A DNA stretch of 64,000 nt from Adiantum capillus-veneris (taxonomy: Eukaryota > Streptophyta > Polypodiopsida > Polypodiales > Pteridaceae). The stretch spans positions 128,937,182 to 129,001,181 of the forward strand of contig CM043967.1 in NCBI GenBank assembly GCA_014529385.2, given 5' to 3'. Position 1 is the first letter of the stretch, and each line of letters opens with the position of its first letter. This document shows positions 21,625 through 32,326 of this stretch, one piece after another. Below the pieces are notes generated by a model. That model had not been told where the DNA came from. It saw only the letters and a list, made by a program, of their open reading frames with translations, and searched no databases. The translations under genes and the position numbers were made by a program.

Positions 21625-22719
21625 TGCAACGTGTACACATTGTGAATAGTCAGGTTCGTGCGCTAGCAGTCGGACACATGTACATGCCCGTATAGGGTAT
21701 CGGGGCCTTGGATATGGTTCTAGGTGGCTTATTTTGGTTCTAGATAATGTTTTTGAGCTTTCTAGATTGTAAATAATGCAAGTGACAAGTGTGGGTACTC
21801 TCATCCCGCTCGAGAAGTTTGGGACATGCAGTAATTCTCTAGTTACGGTGCCTGATCTGCGGCGATGCGTGCACCGCCCTAGAACTGAACAAAAGTAGAA
21901 TTTTGGGATGTGGAAATGTGCTTCGGGTATCAAGGATCAAGAGTGTGAAATTTGGTGAATTTTGGAGTCCGTTTGGGGTTTTTCCTGCGAAAAATGCACG
22001 CAAGGGGCCAAAACTGGGCCAAAAAAGGTCAAAAAGGGTGTGAAATGGCTTAAAATTTCCACATCACTCACGGTGCAATGATGGTCCAGGCCGAGGGAGG
22101 ACTTTAGAAGAGCAATATCAACACTTTCACCCCTCTGTGTGTAGGAGGAAGCAGGGTTCCTACAGGTGGTCTAGTGCAGTCCCGTCGCGTTCGCGTCCTG
22201 TTTTCGAGTGTGTGGAGGGGTGAATGAGAGCTTTCTCTCTTCAATTTTGCACTTGGGAGAGTCTATGGCATTTCTGAGGTTTCCATGGATGTGTGTGTGC
22301 AAGGAATAGAGCCAAGAAGGTGCGGCTTTCTACAAGACTATGTGACCCTGTATCGATGCCATTAGGGTTGGCGCTACTCCAAAGAGTCCAACAGAGTGGA
22401 GTTTGGTGAAGCTTTTGCAATGGTTTGAGAGTGGCCTTTTGTGGGTGGAGTTTTTGGTTTTCTGATGGTTTTTATTGTATATTTTGGTCACCATCAAGCG
22501 TGATTTCAAGTGTTGATCACCTCGACTGACCTTGTAGTGTCTGCGGGCAGGCAAGGGCTTGTAGGTCGAGGTGTTTGGAGTTTGAATTGAGCTTGTGGGT
22601 AGAGTTTTTAGGGAGATTTTGAGTGGTGGTGTATGTGGGTTGGAATTCAAGTAAATTCCTTGTGTGGTGTTGAGTTGTCTTGGTGTGTGAGTGTGCGCAC
22701 GGCGTCCTTTTCTCCATCA
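21625..22719 (+). repeat. TR-GAG LTR 7, 1095 bp
   Basis: It starts TGCAACG after GAAAAAAGA and ends TCTCCATCA. It has a short deletion in the GGTCAAAA region near 22025. Confidence 0.62.
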
Positions 22720-22724
22720 TCCTT

Positions 22725-22744
22725 TGGCGATCCCATTGGGGAGC
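22725..22744 (+). promoter_or_regulatory. Primer-binding-site-like motif (TR-GAG)
   Basis: TGGCGATCCCATTGGGGAGC is a two-base variant of the motif, 5 nt after LTR 7. Confidence 0.48.
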
Positions 22745-22822
22745 GAAAATTGCCAGTTGTGCACCTAGAATTTGGATTTTGAGCAGTGATGTACACAAAT
22801 TTTGGATGTTGAAGGCAGTTTC

Positions 22823-23377
22823 ATGATGGTGGTGCCATTCCAACCATCAAGTTTCACAGGTTCTAAGGATGCAGACGATTGGCTTGCATCATATGAGTTC
22901 GACATGACATGTTTATGCCGTGCAATTCCGAGTGAGGCGCAAAAGCTTGCAGGTATCAATCTGGTGGTCAGGGGTAATGCGAGAGAATGGTTTGAGAGAT
23001 TGTCACAGGATGACAAAGTGAATTGGGACAGCTTTAAGATATGCTTTTTAAAGCGGTTTAAAAAGGTGATTCCTCACCAAGATGCATGGAAACAGATCAC
23101 TAGTTTTTTTATTCAAGAGCATGAGTCTGTTGTTGCACATTTTTGGTCAAGATTTGATGATGCTTGGAGAGTGTGGAAAGATGCTCTATTTCATGTGGAA
23201 ACCATGTTTTAAGAGGAATTTTATTCCGCATTTAAAAATAGCCAAAGAATACAGGTATTCACAATTCTGTTACGACCAATCCTTAAAGTGAAAGTGCAAG
23301 AGAAAGAGCCGAATTACATGTGTGAAGCATTGAAGATAGCACTGCAAAAATAAACAAAACTATGCGTTGCCACAGGC
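22823..23377 (+). pseudogene. TR-GAG gag, monomer d
   Basis: The gag frame is open from ATG 22823 to 23212. A GTTGTTGCACATT insertion-like change and a TAA after ACCATGTTT disrupt it. The downstream capsid-like helix also has a TAA (AAATAAAC near 23350). Gag, linker and C-terminal domain otherwise share one frame here, showing the ancestral layout of about 640 codons. Confidence 0.62.
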
Positions 23378-23845
23378 ATGAAGTTCCCTTTTTCAATACG
23401 TGGTATGGATAGTGTAGATGACATTTATGTGCATAACGTCACAGTTGTAGGTGCTCACGCTAGCAAGGATAATAGCTTGGATACAGGTGTGGATTCCCAT
23501 ATGCGCAAAGTCGATGCAAATGAAATATGTGAAGCAATTTTGGAGAGCATACACATGCCAATGGTGCAAAATGGCAAAGACGCAGTAGACAAATGTGAAA
23601 GTTTGAGCACTAGTAGGGAAAGTGAAGATGATGAAACTAAAATTGACAAGGATGAGGCAACCTATGATGGTGACACATTTGATGATTGTGAGAGTTGGTG
23701 TGATGATGTATGTGATGATGACATAGAGTCACTAGATCCATTGAAGGATATGGTAGCCTTACACAAAGAGCAACGTATCTTTTGGGAAGCAGCTTTGCAG
23801 CAACATGGCATGGATGCTTGCATTGATGATGAGATGATGGGCTAG
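23378..23845 (+). CDS. TR-GAG gag end plus acidic linker, monomer d
   Basis: The 155-residue frame is continuous from the gag C-terminus (IRGMDSVDD) through HASKDNSLDTG and the acidic linker to DEMMG, ending at UAG 23843-23845. It is the best copy of the ancestral gag-to-linker junction. The C-terminal domain follows in the same frame. Confidence 0.55.
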   Translation: MKFPFSIRGMDSVDDIYVHNVTVVGAHASKDNSLDTGVDSHMRKVDANEICEAILESIHMPMVQNGKDAVDKCESLSTSRESEDDETKIDKDEATYDGDTFDDCESWCDDVCDDDIESLDPLKDMVALHKEQRIFWEAALQQHGMDACIDDEMMG

Positions 23846-24742
23846 GGTCAGGGAGTTTCCACATCAAGAAAAGATGACGTAGCAGATAATGATGCTATGA
23901 TAGTTGATCTGACCTTGGGTCCATGTGCTTTACCAGAGCTAGGCGTTGGGCAACCCTATAGTGGTTGTGATGCAGAGACATTGGGTCATGAAGGTTATAT
24001 GGATGAGTTCTATGTGTGCAAGGATTTGATGCTAGTGTCATCTCCAAGGGATGTCCATGAGAATATGCGACCTACGGTTGTTAACTATAAACTTCTTGAG
24101 GATGGGGTAGACAAGGAGGTTAAAGTGACCTTTTGATTGCATGATGATTTGATGGATGCATTTCACAAACTTCAATGTATGTTTAGGACATATCCCTTTA
24201 TCTGTGAAGATCCTAATTGGCGGTTAGCGAGTCTTGGGGATAGTCGGCATGATGAAGACTTGATTATAAGGTGCTATGTGGCTTTGTATGCATGTTTCCA
24301 GCTTTTCAAGTGGAAAATGTCTTATGTGGAAGAAGAAGAATGTGCTAGTGATAGCATTTTTGGAGAGAGTTTTCAATTTCGGAGTGGATTTGTTAATGCT
24401 TGGAGTGATGATCTCTTAGCCATAAGAAATGAAGAGTAGCTAATGCGTCAGGAAGATGATGTGCAATTTATGGTTGTCAATCGAATGGGATCTAATTATG
24501 AGATGCATTTTGAGGTATCTATGGTTCTGAATGATTGTGATAGCGTTTGGTGTGAGATGGCGTGTAGCAACCTTGGAGGTGATTTATATCGTGCTTGGGA
24601 TCCAGTTGGACAATGGCATTTTGGCAAGAAAAAGGATGGTTTTTTTTTTTATAGGGGTAGCCTGCTTGAGCATGTAGTTGGTTCTATGCGGATGTGTAAG
24701 TTTCCCTATGATCCTGGAGGAAGTTTTGAATCATTTCTATAG
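23846..24742 (+). pseudogene. TR-GAG C-terminal domain, monomer d
   Basis: It follows the UAG in frame. It is broken by TGA at 24134-24136 (Cys position) and by TAG at 24437-24439 (Gln position), each apparently a single-base change. Confidence 0.58.
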
Positions 24743-24924
24743 GTTTTTTTTGTCACTAGTTGATGCAAGTGTTGAGCATAAATGCTCAACCAGGGGTTGG
24801 GCAATGATGATAAATCACTTTTGGCATGTACAAACTAGCATTTATATGCATAGTCATATGTTCAAACAGATGTAAATACATGAATTTGCGAGCTTTGCAA
24901 AGTGGTTTCAAGTTCGAAAAAAGA

Positions 24925-26018
24925 TGCAACGTGTACACATTGTGAATAGTCAACTTCGCACGCTAGCAGTCGGACACATGTACATGCCCGTATAGGGTAT
25001 TGGGGCCTTGGATATGGTTCTAGGTAGATTATTTATGATCTAGATAATGTGTTTGAGTGTTCTAGAATGTAAATAATGCAGGTGACAAGTGTGGGTACTC
25101 TCATCCCGCTCGAGCAGTTTGGGACATGCAGTAATTGTCTATTTACGGTGCGTGATCTGCGGCCATGCGTGCACCACCCTAGAAATGGTCAAAAATAGAA
25201 TTTGGGGATGTGGAAATGTGAATTGGGTATCTAGGATCAATCATGCAAAATTTGGTGAATTTTGGAGTCTGTTTGGGGATTTTTCCTTCGAAAAATGCCC
25301 GCCAGGGGTCAAATTTGGCCAATAGAGATCAAAAAGGGTGTAAAATGGCTTAAAATTGCCACATCACTCACGGTGCCATGATGGTCCAGGATGAGGGAGG
25401 AATTTAGAAGAGAAATATCAACACTTTCACCCCTTTGTGTGTAGGAGGAAGCAGGGTTCCTACAGGTGGTCTAGTGCAGTCCCGTCGCGTTCACGTCCTG
25501 TTTTCGAGTATGTGGAGGAGTGAATGAGACTTTCTCTCTTCAATTTTTCACTTGGGAGAGTCTATGGTAGTTCTCAAGTTTTCATGGATGTGTGTGTGCA
25601 AGGAATTGAGCAAAGAAGGTGCGGCTTCTTGCAAGACTATGTGACCCTGTATCGATGCCATTAGGGTTGGCGCTACTCCAAAGAGTCCAATAGAGTGGAG
25701 TTTGGTGAAGATTTTGCAATGGTTTGAGAGTGGCCATTTTTGGGTGGAGTTTTTGGTTTGTTGATGGTTTTTCTTGTATATTTTGGTCACCATCAAGCGT
25801 GATTTCAAGTGTTGATCACCTCGACTGACCTTGTAGTGTCTGTGGGCAGGCAAGGGCTTGTAGGTCGAGGCGTTTGGAGTTTGAATTGACCTTGTGGATA
25901 GAGTTTTCAAGGAGATTTTGAGTGGTGGTGTGTGTGGGTTCCAATTCAAGTATATTCCTTGTGTGTTGTTGAGTCGCTTGGGTGTGTGAGTGTGCGCACG
26001 GCGTCTTTTGCTGCATCA
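24925..26018 (+). repeat. TR-GAG LTR 8, 1094 bp
   Basis: It starts TGCAACG after GAAAAAAGA and ends CTGCATCA. Confidence 0.62.
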
Positions 26019-26023
26019 TCCTT

Positions 26024-26043
26024 TGGCGATCCCGATGGGGAGC
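26024..26043 (+). promoter_or_regulatory. Primer-binding-site-like motif (TR-GAG)
   Basis: TGGCGATCCCGATGGGGAGC is a one-base variant of the motif, 5 nt after LTR 8. Confidence 0.48.
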
Positions 26044-26121
26044 GAAAATTGCCGGTTGTGCACCCAGAATTTGGATTTTGAGCAGTGATGTACACAAATT
26101 TTGGATGTTGAAGACAGTTTC

Positions 26122-26760
26122 ATGATGGTGGTGCCATTCCAACCATCAATTTTCACAGGTTCTAAGGATGCAGACGATTGGCTTGCATCATATGAGTTCG
26201 ACTTGACATGTTTATGCCATGCAGTTCCAAGTGAGCCGCAAAAGCTTGCAGGTATCAATCTGGTGATAAGGGGTAATGCAAGAGAATGGTCTGAGAGATT
26301 TTCACAGGATGACAAAGTGAATTGGGATAGCTTTAAGATATGCTTTTTGAAGCGGTTTAAAAAGGTGATTCCTCACCAAGATGCATGGAAACAAGTCACT
26401 AGTTTGTTTATGCAAGAGCATGAGTCTGTTGCAGATTTTTGGTCAAGATTTGATGATGCTTGGAGAGTGTGGAAAGATGCTCTATTGCATGTGGAAGCCA
26501 TGTCTAAAGAGGAATTTTATTCCGCATTTAAAAATAGCCAAAGAATACAAGTATTCATGAGTTTGTTACGACCAATCCTTAAAGTGAAAGTGCAAGAGAA
26601 AGAGCTAAATTCCATGCGTGAAGCATTGAAGATAGCACTGCAAAAAGAAAGAAAGCTATGCGTTGCCACAGGCATGAAGTTCCCTTTTTCAATACGTGGT
26701 ATGGATAGTGTAGATGACCTTTATGTGCATAAAGTCACAGTTGGCAAGGGCTCATGCTAG
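26122..26760 (+). CDS. Retrotransposon Gag-like protein, monomer e
   Basis: This gag frame of about 212 codons keeps all the motifs listed for a1. An extra G in GTTGGCAAGG shifts it out of the linker frame, giving a stop at 26760. Confidence 0.72.
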   Translation: MMVVPFQPSIFTGSKDADDWLASYEFDLTCLCHAVPSEPQKLAGINLVIRGNAREWSERFSQDDKVNWDSFKICFLKRFKKVIPHQDAWKQVTSLFMQEHESVADFWSRFDDAWRVWKDALLHVEAMSKEEFYSAFKNSQRIQVFMSLLRPILKVKVQEKELNSMREALKIALQKERKLCVATGMKFPFSIRGMDSVDDLYVHKVTVGKGSC

Positions 26761-27130
26761 CAAGGATAATAGCTTGGATATAGGTGTGGATTCCCATTTG
26801 CGCAAAGTCGATGCAAATGAAATATGTGAAGCAATTTTGGAGAGCATACACATGCCAATGGTGCAAAATAGCAAGGACAGAGTAGACAAATGTGAAAGTT
26901 TGAGCACTAGCACGGAAAGTGAAGATGATGAAACTAACGTTGACAAGGATGAGGCAACCTATGATGGTGACACATCTGATGTTTGTGAGAGTTGGTGTGA
27001 TGATGTATGTGATGATGACATAGAGTCACTAGATCCATTGAAGGATATGGTAGCCTTGCACAAAGAGAAACGTATCTTTTGGGAAGCAACTTTGCAGCAA
27101 CATGGCATGGATGCTTGCATTGATGATTAG
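26714..27130 (+). pseudogene. TR-GAG acidic linker, monomer e
   Basis: It overlaps the gag end in the +1 frame and reads to TAG 27127-27129 (GATTAG, a private nonsense). The family UAG position itself is TAT (Tyr) here, so apart from the private stop the frame would run into the C-terminal domain. Confidence 0.52.
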
Positions 27131-27300
27131 ATGATGGGCTATGGTCAGGGATTTTCCACATCAAGAAAAGATGACGTAGGAGATAATGATGCTATGATGG
27201 TTGATGTGACCTTGGGTCCATGTGCTTTACCAGAGCTAGGGGTTGGGCAACCCTATAGTGGTTGTGATGCAGAGACATTGGGTCATGAAGGTTATATGGA
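27131..27300 (+). pseudogene. TR-GAG C-terminal domain start, monomer e (cut by gypsy2)
   Basis: It reads MGYGQGFSTS... MMVDV... to GYMDE and is then interrupted at 27300 by the gypsy2 LTR. The missing remainder is not found at the right-hand junction (54278). Confidence 0.6.
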
Positions 27301-27891
27301 TGAGGTCTCTACTTTCAAATTTCACACAAGTTCTATTACGCATTTGAATTTTTTTAAACCATCACTCATTATTTAAGATATTCGAGTTCAAATTATGAAT
27401 CGTAGGTTGAGAAAACCTAGAATTTAAAATTTACGCTACAAAATTCTGACATGTTTAGCTATATGAATCACTAATTAACTTATTGTAAGACTTATTTACT
27501 GATTGTAGAATTTTCTTTTACTACTGTAAAGTTAATATAAGACTATAAAGTTTAACTTTAAAATGTAAAGTGAATTATCATTAAGGAAATAAATAAAATA
27601 ATTATAAAGACAAAAGAATACACAGGGATGACAAATGAAGGCACATGGACTCACCTGGACTCACATAGGAGGGGACAAAGTGGGACACACTGTCACATGA
27701 AAAGGAGAGGCTAGTCTTGACTACTCTTAATGGGGGGGGGGTTGTGTGGCCTTATCTTTTGATGATAATGACAAAGTGGTCAAGCTGATGGATACCACAA
27801 GGGTACCAAAAACGCAGGTATGATTTTTTGGGGAAAAACAAATAAAAATAAAACAAATTTTTTGGACGTTTTCTTTTGTGCTATAAATAGA

Positions 27892-27900
27892 GCATCCGTG
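27892..27900 (+). promoter_or_regulatory. TATA box of gypsy2 5' LTR
   Basis: TATAAATAG is conserved at 52090-52098 in the 3' LTR. Transcription would be expected to start some 30 nt downstream. Confidence 0.6.
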
Positions 27901-28062
27901 CTCACACTTTAGACATAGAGATTGCCTCTATAGCCCTCACAAAGTGCTGCCACTTCTCTTAGAGAGAAGGCATCCACAAACCACTAAGAGATCAAAAACT
28001 CTAGTGGACTAATCAGGTGCGTATTAATTGAGCATTCAATTAACTTTAGGAATGAAGTATGT

Positions 28063-28940
28063 GTGCTATCTCCTACTCTAATCTCTCTAATAGATTAGTA
28101 AGATTCAACTAGATATGTGTGTGTGTGTACTATCTCCTACTCTAATCTCTCTAATAGATTAGTAAGATTCAATTAGCTATGTGTGTGTGTGTACTATCTC
28201 CTACTCTAATCTCTCTAATAGATTAGTAAGTTTCAATTAGCTATGTGTGTGTGTGTACTATCTCCTACTCTAATTTCTCTAATAGATTAGTAAGATTCAA
28301 TTAACTTTAAGAATGATGTGTTTTTGATATCTCTTACTCTAATTTCTCTAATAGATTAGTAAGATTCAATTAACTTTAAGAATGATGTGTGTTTGCTATC
28401 TCTTACTCTAATTTTTCTAATAGATTAGTAAGATTCAATTAGTTTTAAGAAGGATATGTGTGTGTGTGTGTGCTATCTCTTACTCTAATCTCTCTAATAG
28501 ATTAGTAAGATTCAATTAGTTTTAAGAAGGATATGTGTGTATGTGTGCTATCTCTTACTCTAATTTCTCTAATAGATTAGTAAGATTTAATTAGTTTTAA
28601 GAAGGATATGTGTGTGTGTGTGCTATATCTTACTCTAATCCCTCTAATAGATTAGTAAGATTCAATTAGTTTTAAGAAGGATATGTATGTATGTGTGCCA
28701 TCTCTTACTTTAATCTCTCTAATAGATTAGTAAGATTCAATTAGTTTTAAGAAGGATATGTGTGTGTGTGTGTGTGCTCTCTCTTACTCTAACTTCTCTA
28801 ATAGATTAGTAAGATTCAATTAGCTTTAGAATTGGATGTGTGTGTGTTCTCTTTTACTCTAATCTTCTAATGGATTAGTAAGATTCAATTAATTTTAGAA
28901 AATATGTGTGTGTATGTTTTCTCTTACTCTCATCTCTCTA
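28063..28940 (+). repeat. Minisatellite in gypsy2 5' LTR, about 12 units
   Basis: Units of 64-78 bp contain CTAATCTCTCTAATAGATTAG followed by AGATTCAATTAG and a TG-rich run. The first clean units repeat every 64 bp (28129, 28193, 28257). CTAATCT and AGATTAG form a 7-bp inverted repeat in each unit. Confidence 0.85.
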
Positions 28941-29318
28941 AGTATACCTACTCTCTCTAGTTAGTACATCTTCACTATTAACTTATGTATAGTTAATTGA
29001 AAGTTAATACATAAGAGAACTCATCATATTCTTATTATACATGATGAAATTCTCATTCACCAATTTTATTGTCAATCAGATTAAGTAGAATTCTGAATAA
29101 TACTAAAAATTGATTTAGTTGAGGTATAGAAATTGAAGTTAGAATTGGATTAGAAATGTGAAGCATAAAAGTAATTCCTAAACTTTCACTCACAGTTTAC
29201 GCACTTAATTTTTGATTAATTAAGATTAACAAATATTTATAGAAATTAGATATAGAACAACAACACTAAGTGTGAATCCGAGTTGGCGAGGGTTCAATTT
29301 ACAGACTCTCTTTGGAAA

Positions 29319-29712
29319 CAAGGAGACTACTAGGAAAATTGACTAATTTAAAGTTATAAGTGTATAACATAAGTGTAGTACAAAAAAATGGCTCCAAAGC
29401 GTGCTCGAACACAAGGTGCTAATGATCATGAAGCTGGTACAAGTAACGGGGGAACTCGTGCTCAACATGCTATGTCTCCACCAATCGGACCAATCGGAGC
29501 TATGGTACAGGTTAGTATTGCAGTTTCAAGTTATGCATCATTGCATATGCGAGACCATAGAAATATAATATTTACCTTATGAAAAGAAAACACGGACCGA
29601 AACCACGGGGCTTCACCCCAAGAAACTCGGCATATGTTTGACAAGTAGGAAAGATTGTCTGGTTAAACTGGTTGCTATAGGAAAGAATGTTTGTCCAAAA
29701 CCTTCAGTATGG
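29319..29712 (+). other. 394-bp segment unique to the gypsy2 5' LTR
   Basis: The 3' LTR reads straight from TTTGGAAA to TTTCTCTC; here 394 bp intervene. It carries an ATG at 29388 opening a basic, polar frame (MAPKRARTQG...) like the N-termini of plant Ty3 gags. A CAG|GTTAGT donor-like site follows at 29510/29511. No target duplication is obvious. Confidence 0.55.
29388..29510 (+). pseudogene. Possible gag N-terminal segment (gypsy2 family)
   Basis: These are 41 codons from ATG to a GTTAGT donor-like site; the frame itself stays open to 29582. The sequence is Lys/Arg-rich then Gly/Pro-rich, as is usual before the capsid domain. The internal gag remnant at 47593 begins without an ATG and follows an AG, and joining the two would keep the frame. 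This is inference only. Confidence 0.3.
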
Positions 29713-30472
29713 TTTCTCTCAAGTCTCTCTACTTATTAGCACTGGTATTATGTGACAGTTGCCGAGGCGTGAGATGAAGCCCACTATGGCACCGCTGATG
29801 CTGTGGTGGGAGTACACCCAAATTAGCCCAGCTAGATACTGCAATTTTTCTTTGCAATGGTGTGAGGATGATGCCCAGATTGGCACCGTTGTTGCTGTGG
29901 CGGGAGTACGTCCAGATTAGCACAACGAGTACTTGTCGAGCGGTATGGGACGCCCATGAGGACAAGGGTTTTTATAAATAATGTATATACCGATCGGACA
30001 TAATAGCGCCAGTAGAGATTCTTAAGTGAACATAATCCAACGGTTGTTGGTTTAAAATTGGACTATTTCTTGTTTGACTATTTTTTGTAATACTGTTTGA
30101 AGGGTTGTTTTAACGAACCAGTATCATAAATAAAGTAAAGGAACATGTATGTTTAAACATAGTGGTAGTAATTAGATAACAAAAGAAGGGTGAGTGTGGT
30201 GTGGAAAGTGGGAGAATGATACCCCGACGGTATCATTCTATGGATAGGTGGACCCGATGAGTCGGGTAACTTTCCAACGCTAGAATTTTTTAATTAGTCA
30301 TAAATCTTAAAAGAGACAACCTTGGCAGCTGTGGACAGGTTGGTCACTGTAAGATTTATAGTTTTAGGTATAATTGATTATAGATAGTTTTTAGATAGGG
30401 TTATGGTGGTCACGCTCCGCCATAGCGAGATAGGACCAATCCTTCACTAACTGTTCATGACCGTGGCTACGT

Positions 30473-30477
30473 AGTAG
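30473..30477 (+). other. Target-site duplication AGTAG (left, gypsy1)
   Basis: It is repeated at 46688-46692. The uninterrupted gypsy2 3' LTR has it once (ACGTAGTAGCTAAGG near 54177). Confidence 0.85.
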
Positions 30478-30989
30478 TGATAGCCGTTTTTCGGCTTTCC
30501 CTAATTGCCATAGTAAGCTACCTCACCCTATCAAATCACTCAAACACTGTGGCTATGCCTACCATTTCACTGTACATAGGCGTGTGTGAGTTAGGGGACT
30601 TTTCCCATATCTTCTTAAAAACCCTTAATTAGCTAGTCACTGGGCTAGTTGAGCCAAAAGAAATAAATAAAAATAAAAATATAAGTATATTATGGCCCAT
30701 TTGTGTGTAAATATTTCATTGTATATAGGGCCTAAATATAAGGATTTTTCGTAATTATTTTGGTATTTATTTAAATATTTATACTTAGGTGTGTGTTATT
30801 TATGCTATGTACATTGACTCACCATTACCATATTTTTTCTTACCATTTTGCATACTCTTTATTCCATATAAAAATAATTTCATGCAAGCTTCTCTTATTT
30901 TTGATGTAACTCCATCCCAACAAAAATCCAAAAAAACTAGTTCTATTTATGTGTATATTTTTTACCTATTGTGATTTGTTCCTTCCTAC
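30478..30989 (+). repeat. Gypsy1 5' LTR, first part
   Basis: It starts TGATAGCC and matches 44171 onward with roughly 4 differences per 100 bases by eye. It is interrupted at 30989 by copia1. Confidence 0.88.
30985..30989 (+). other. Target-site duplication CCTAC (left, copia1)
   Basis: It is repeated at 36581-36585 and present once in the gypsy1 3' LTR (TTCCTACATC near 44680). Confidence 0.9.
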
Positions 30990-31181
30990 TGAAGGAGTAC
31001 GAGAGGAAGTGCGACGCGAGAGAGAGTGCGAGAAGAAGAGCATGACGATATGGTGAACTCGCTCTACTGTAATGTGTGGAGCATAGTGAGTTCTTATTAG
31101 GTTTTTACAAAAGAATATGTGTACATATCTGGCGGCCCGCCCACTTACCTGGGCGACCACATTGGGCTTTATACCCCAACA
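30990..31181 (-). repeat. Copia1 3' LTR (192 bp)
   Basis: On the plus strand it runs TGAAGGAGTACG...ATACCCCAACA; in element sense it starts TGTTGGGGTATAAAGCCC. A purine tract GTGGGAGGT (31182-31190, minus) precedes it. It is near-identical to 36391-36580 and 59216-59407. Confidence 0.9.
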
Positions 31182-31270
31182 ACCTCCCACTTAAAGTCCA
31201 ATGTGGTACTTTAAGTGTGAGAGAAGCTACTATACAAGCTAATATACAAGAGATGTAGAGAAGTGATGTA

Positions 31271-32161
31271 CTACCCTACACCTAACTGCTTGCGAAAATG
31301 CGCAAAGCTCTCTGAGGGAAGTCCTTTTGTAAGTAGATCAGCAGGATTTTCTGTGGTGTGAACTTTGAGAAGCTGAAGTTGCTTATCCTCGAGCAATTCC
31401 CTGATGAAATGATACTTCACATCCACATGCTTTGTCTTTGAGTGATAAACTAGATTGCGAGCCAATTGTATAGCACTTTGACTATCACAATATAACACAG
31501 GCATCTCTTCTTTGATTCCCAAATCTGTTACTAGTCGATTAAGCCAAATTGATTCTTTTCTTGCCTCTGATGGTGCAACATATTCAGCCTCTGTAGTAGA
31601 CTGAGTAACACAATCTTGTAATCTAGAACGCCATGATACTGCTCCACCAGCCAATGTAAAGACATACCCTGACGTAGACCTTCGGTTGTCTAAGTCACCT
31701 GCATAATCTGAGTCTGTAAAACCCTTTACACTTAGCTCCTGACTCCCATAGAATATACGCATACTCTTTGTAGCTTTCAGGTATCTCAATATTCCTTTCA
31801 CTGCCTCCCAATGTTTCTTGCCTGGGTTTGACATGTATCGACTTACTACTCCCACTGCAAATGCAATGTCTGGGCGAGTAGCAATCATTGTATAAATCAA
31901 ACTACCCACTGCAGACGCATATGGAATCTTATCCATTTCAGCCTGTTCTTCCTCAGACACAGGACAATCTTGTTTGCTAAGTTTCACATATGGTGGCAAT
32001 GGAACACTCAGTGCCTTTCCTTGAGCTTTATAGGTTTTATCTGCTTCTTTTGTACCAACACATGCCAAATCTGCTTCTTCCACAATGGGAAATTGGTTCC
32101 ATCCAGCTTCTTGATATTGTAAAGAGCAGTGTCCTGTGATCCAGCCATAGCTACGCTTCAC
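31271..32161 (-). pseudogene. Copia1 gag start fused to pol end (RT tail and RNase H)
   Basis: In element sense the gag ATG is at 32148. About 42 gag codons run into RT/RNase H codons at about 32030 by way of AAGG. From there the frame covers the RT tail (KGKALSVPLPPYVKLSKQD) and a full copia RNase H with D in FTDSDYAG, E in STTEAEYVA and D in YCDSQSAI. It ends SFAHFRKQLGVG, the usual copia terminus. The central gag-to-RT part is missing on this strand and lies inverted at 32327-35390. Confidence 0.8.
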
Positions 32162-32326
32162 AGTAGTTTACTTTCCTGGGAAAAATTCGCAGAGTTTCCC
32201 CTGTAAACTGACCTCTGAACCAATATCAACCTGTCAAATGAACCAAGAAAGCTTCAGATTCTGCAGAAATTTTGGCAGATTCTCCTTTGTAAAATGGCTC
32301 TGGTGTACTAAAAATGACCAAAAAAC

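Larger units (their letters stand above)
1..27300 (+). repeat. Tandem array of a gag-only LTR element (TR-GAG type)
   Basis: Eight head-to-tail gag starts lie at 2072, 5376, 9170, 12474, 16268, 19583, 22823 and 26122. Their spacings are 3304, 3794, 3304, 3794, 3315, 3240 and 3299 bp. Each monomer reads leader, gag, acidic linker, unknown C-terminal domain and a noncoding LTR-like stretch, with one LTR shared between neighbours. No pol domain was found in any frame. The array begins left of the window and is cut at 27300 by gypsy2. Shared intervening LTRs suggest growth by unequal recombination between LTRs. A cellular gene cluster is unlikely given the retroviral-type gag and the primer-site-like motif. 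Confidence 0.85.
27301..30477 (+). repeat. Gypsy2 5' LTR, first part
   Basis: It matches the 3' LTR from 51465. The first bases are altered: TGAGGTCTC against TGTAAGGTCTC. A TATA box TATAAATAG lies at 27892-27900. It contains a minisatellite (about 28063-28940) and a 394-bp stretch (29319-29712) absent from the 3' LTR. It is interrupted at 30477 by gypsy1. Confidence 0.88.

Noticed and set aside
1-27300. Tandem cellular gene family
   Set aside because: Retrotransposon gag motifs, a shared LTR-like spacer, a primer-site motif and the exact LTR-end boundary at 55312 argue for a mobile element.
28063-28940. CRISPR-like spaced repeats
   Set aside because: The units are contiguous tandem repeats with variable TG runs and no unique spacers, inside a plant LTR and present in both LTRs.
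29729-29965. Minus-strand frame in the gypsy2 LTR, repeated at 53411
   Set aside because: It is LTR sequence present in both LTRs, with no homology features.
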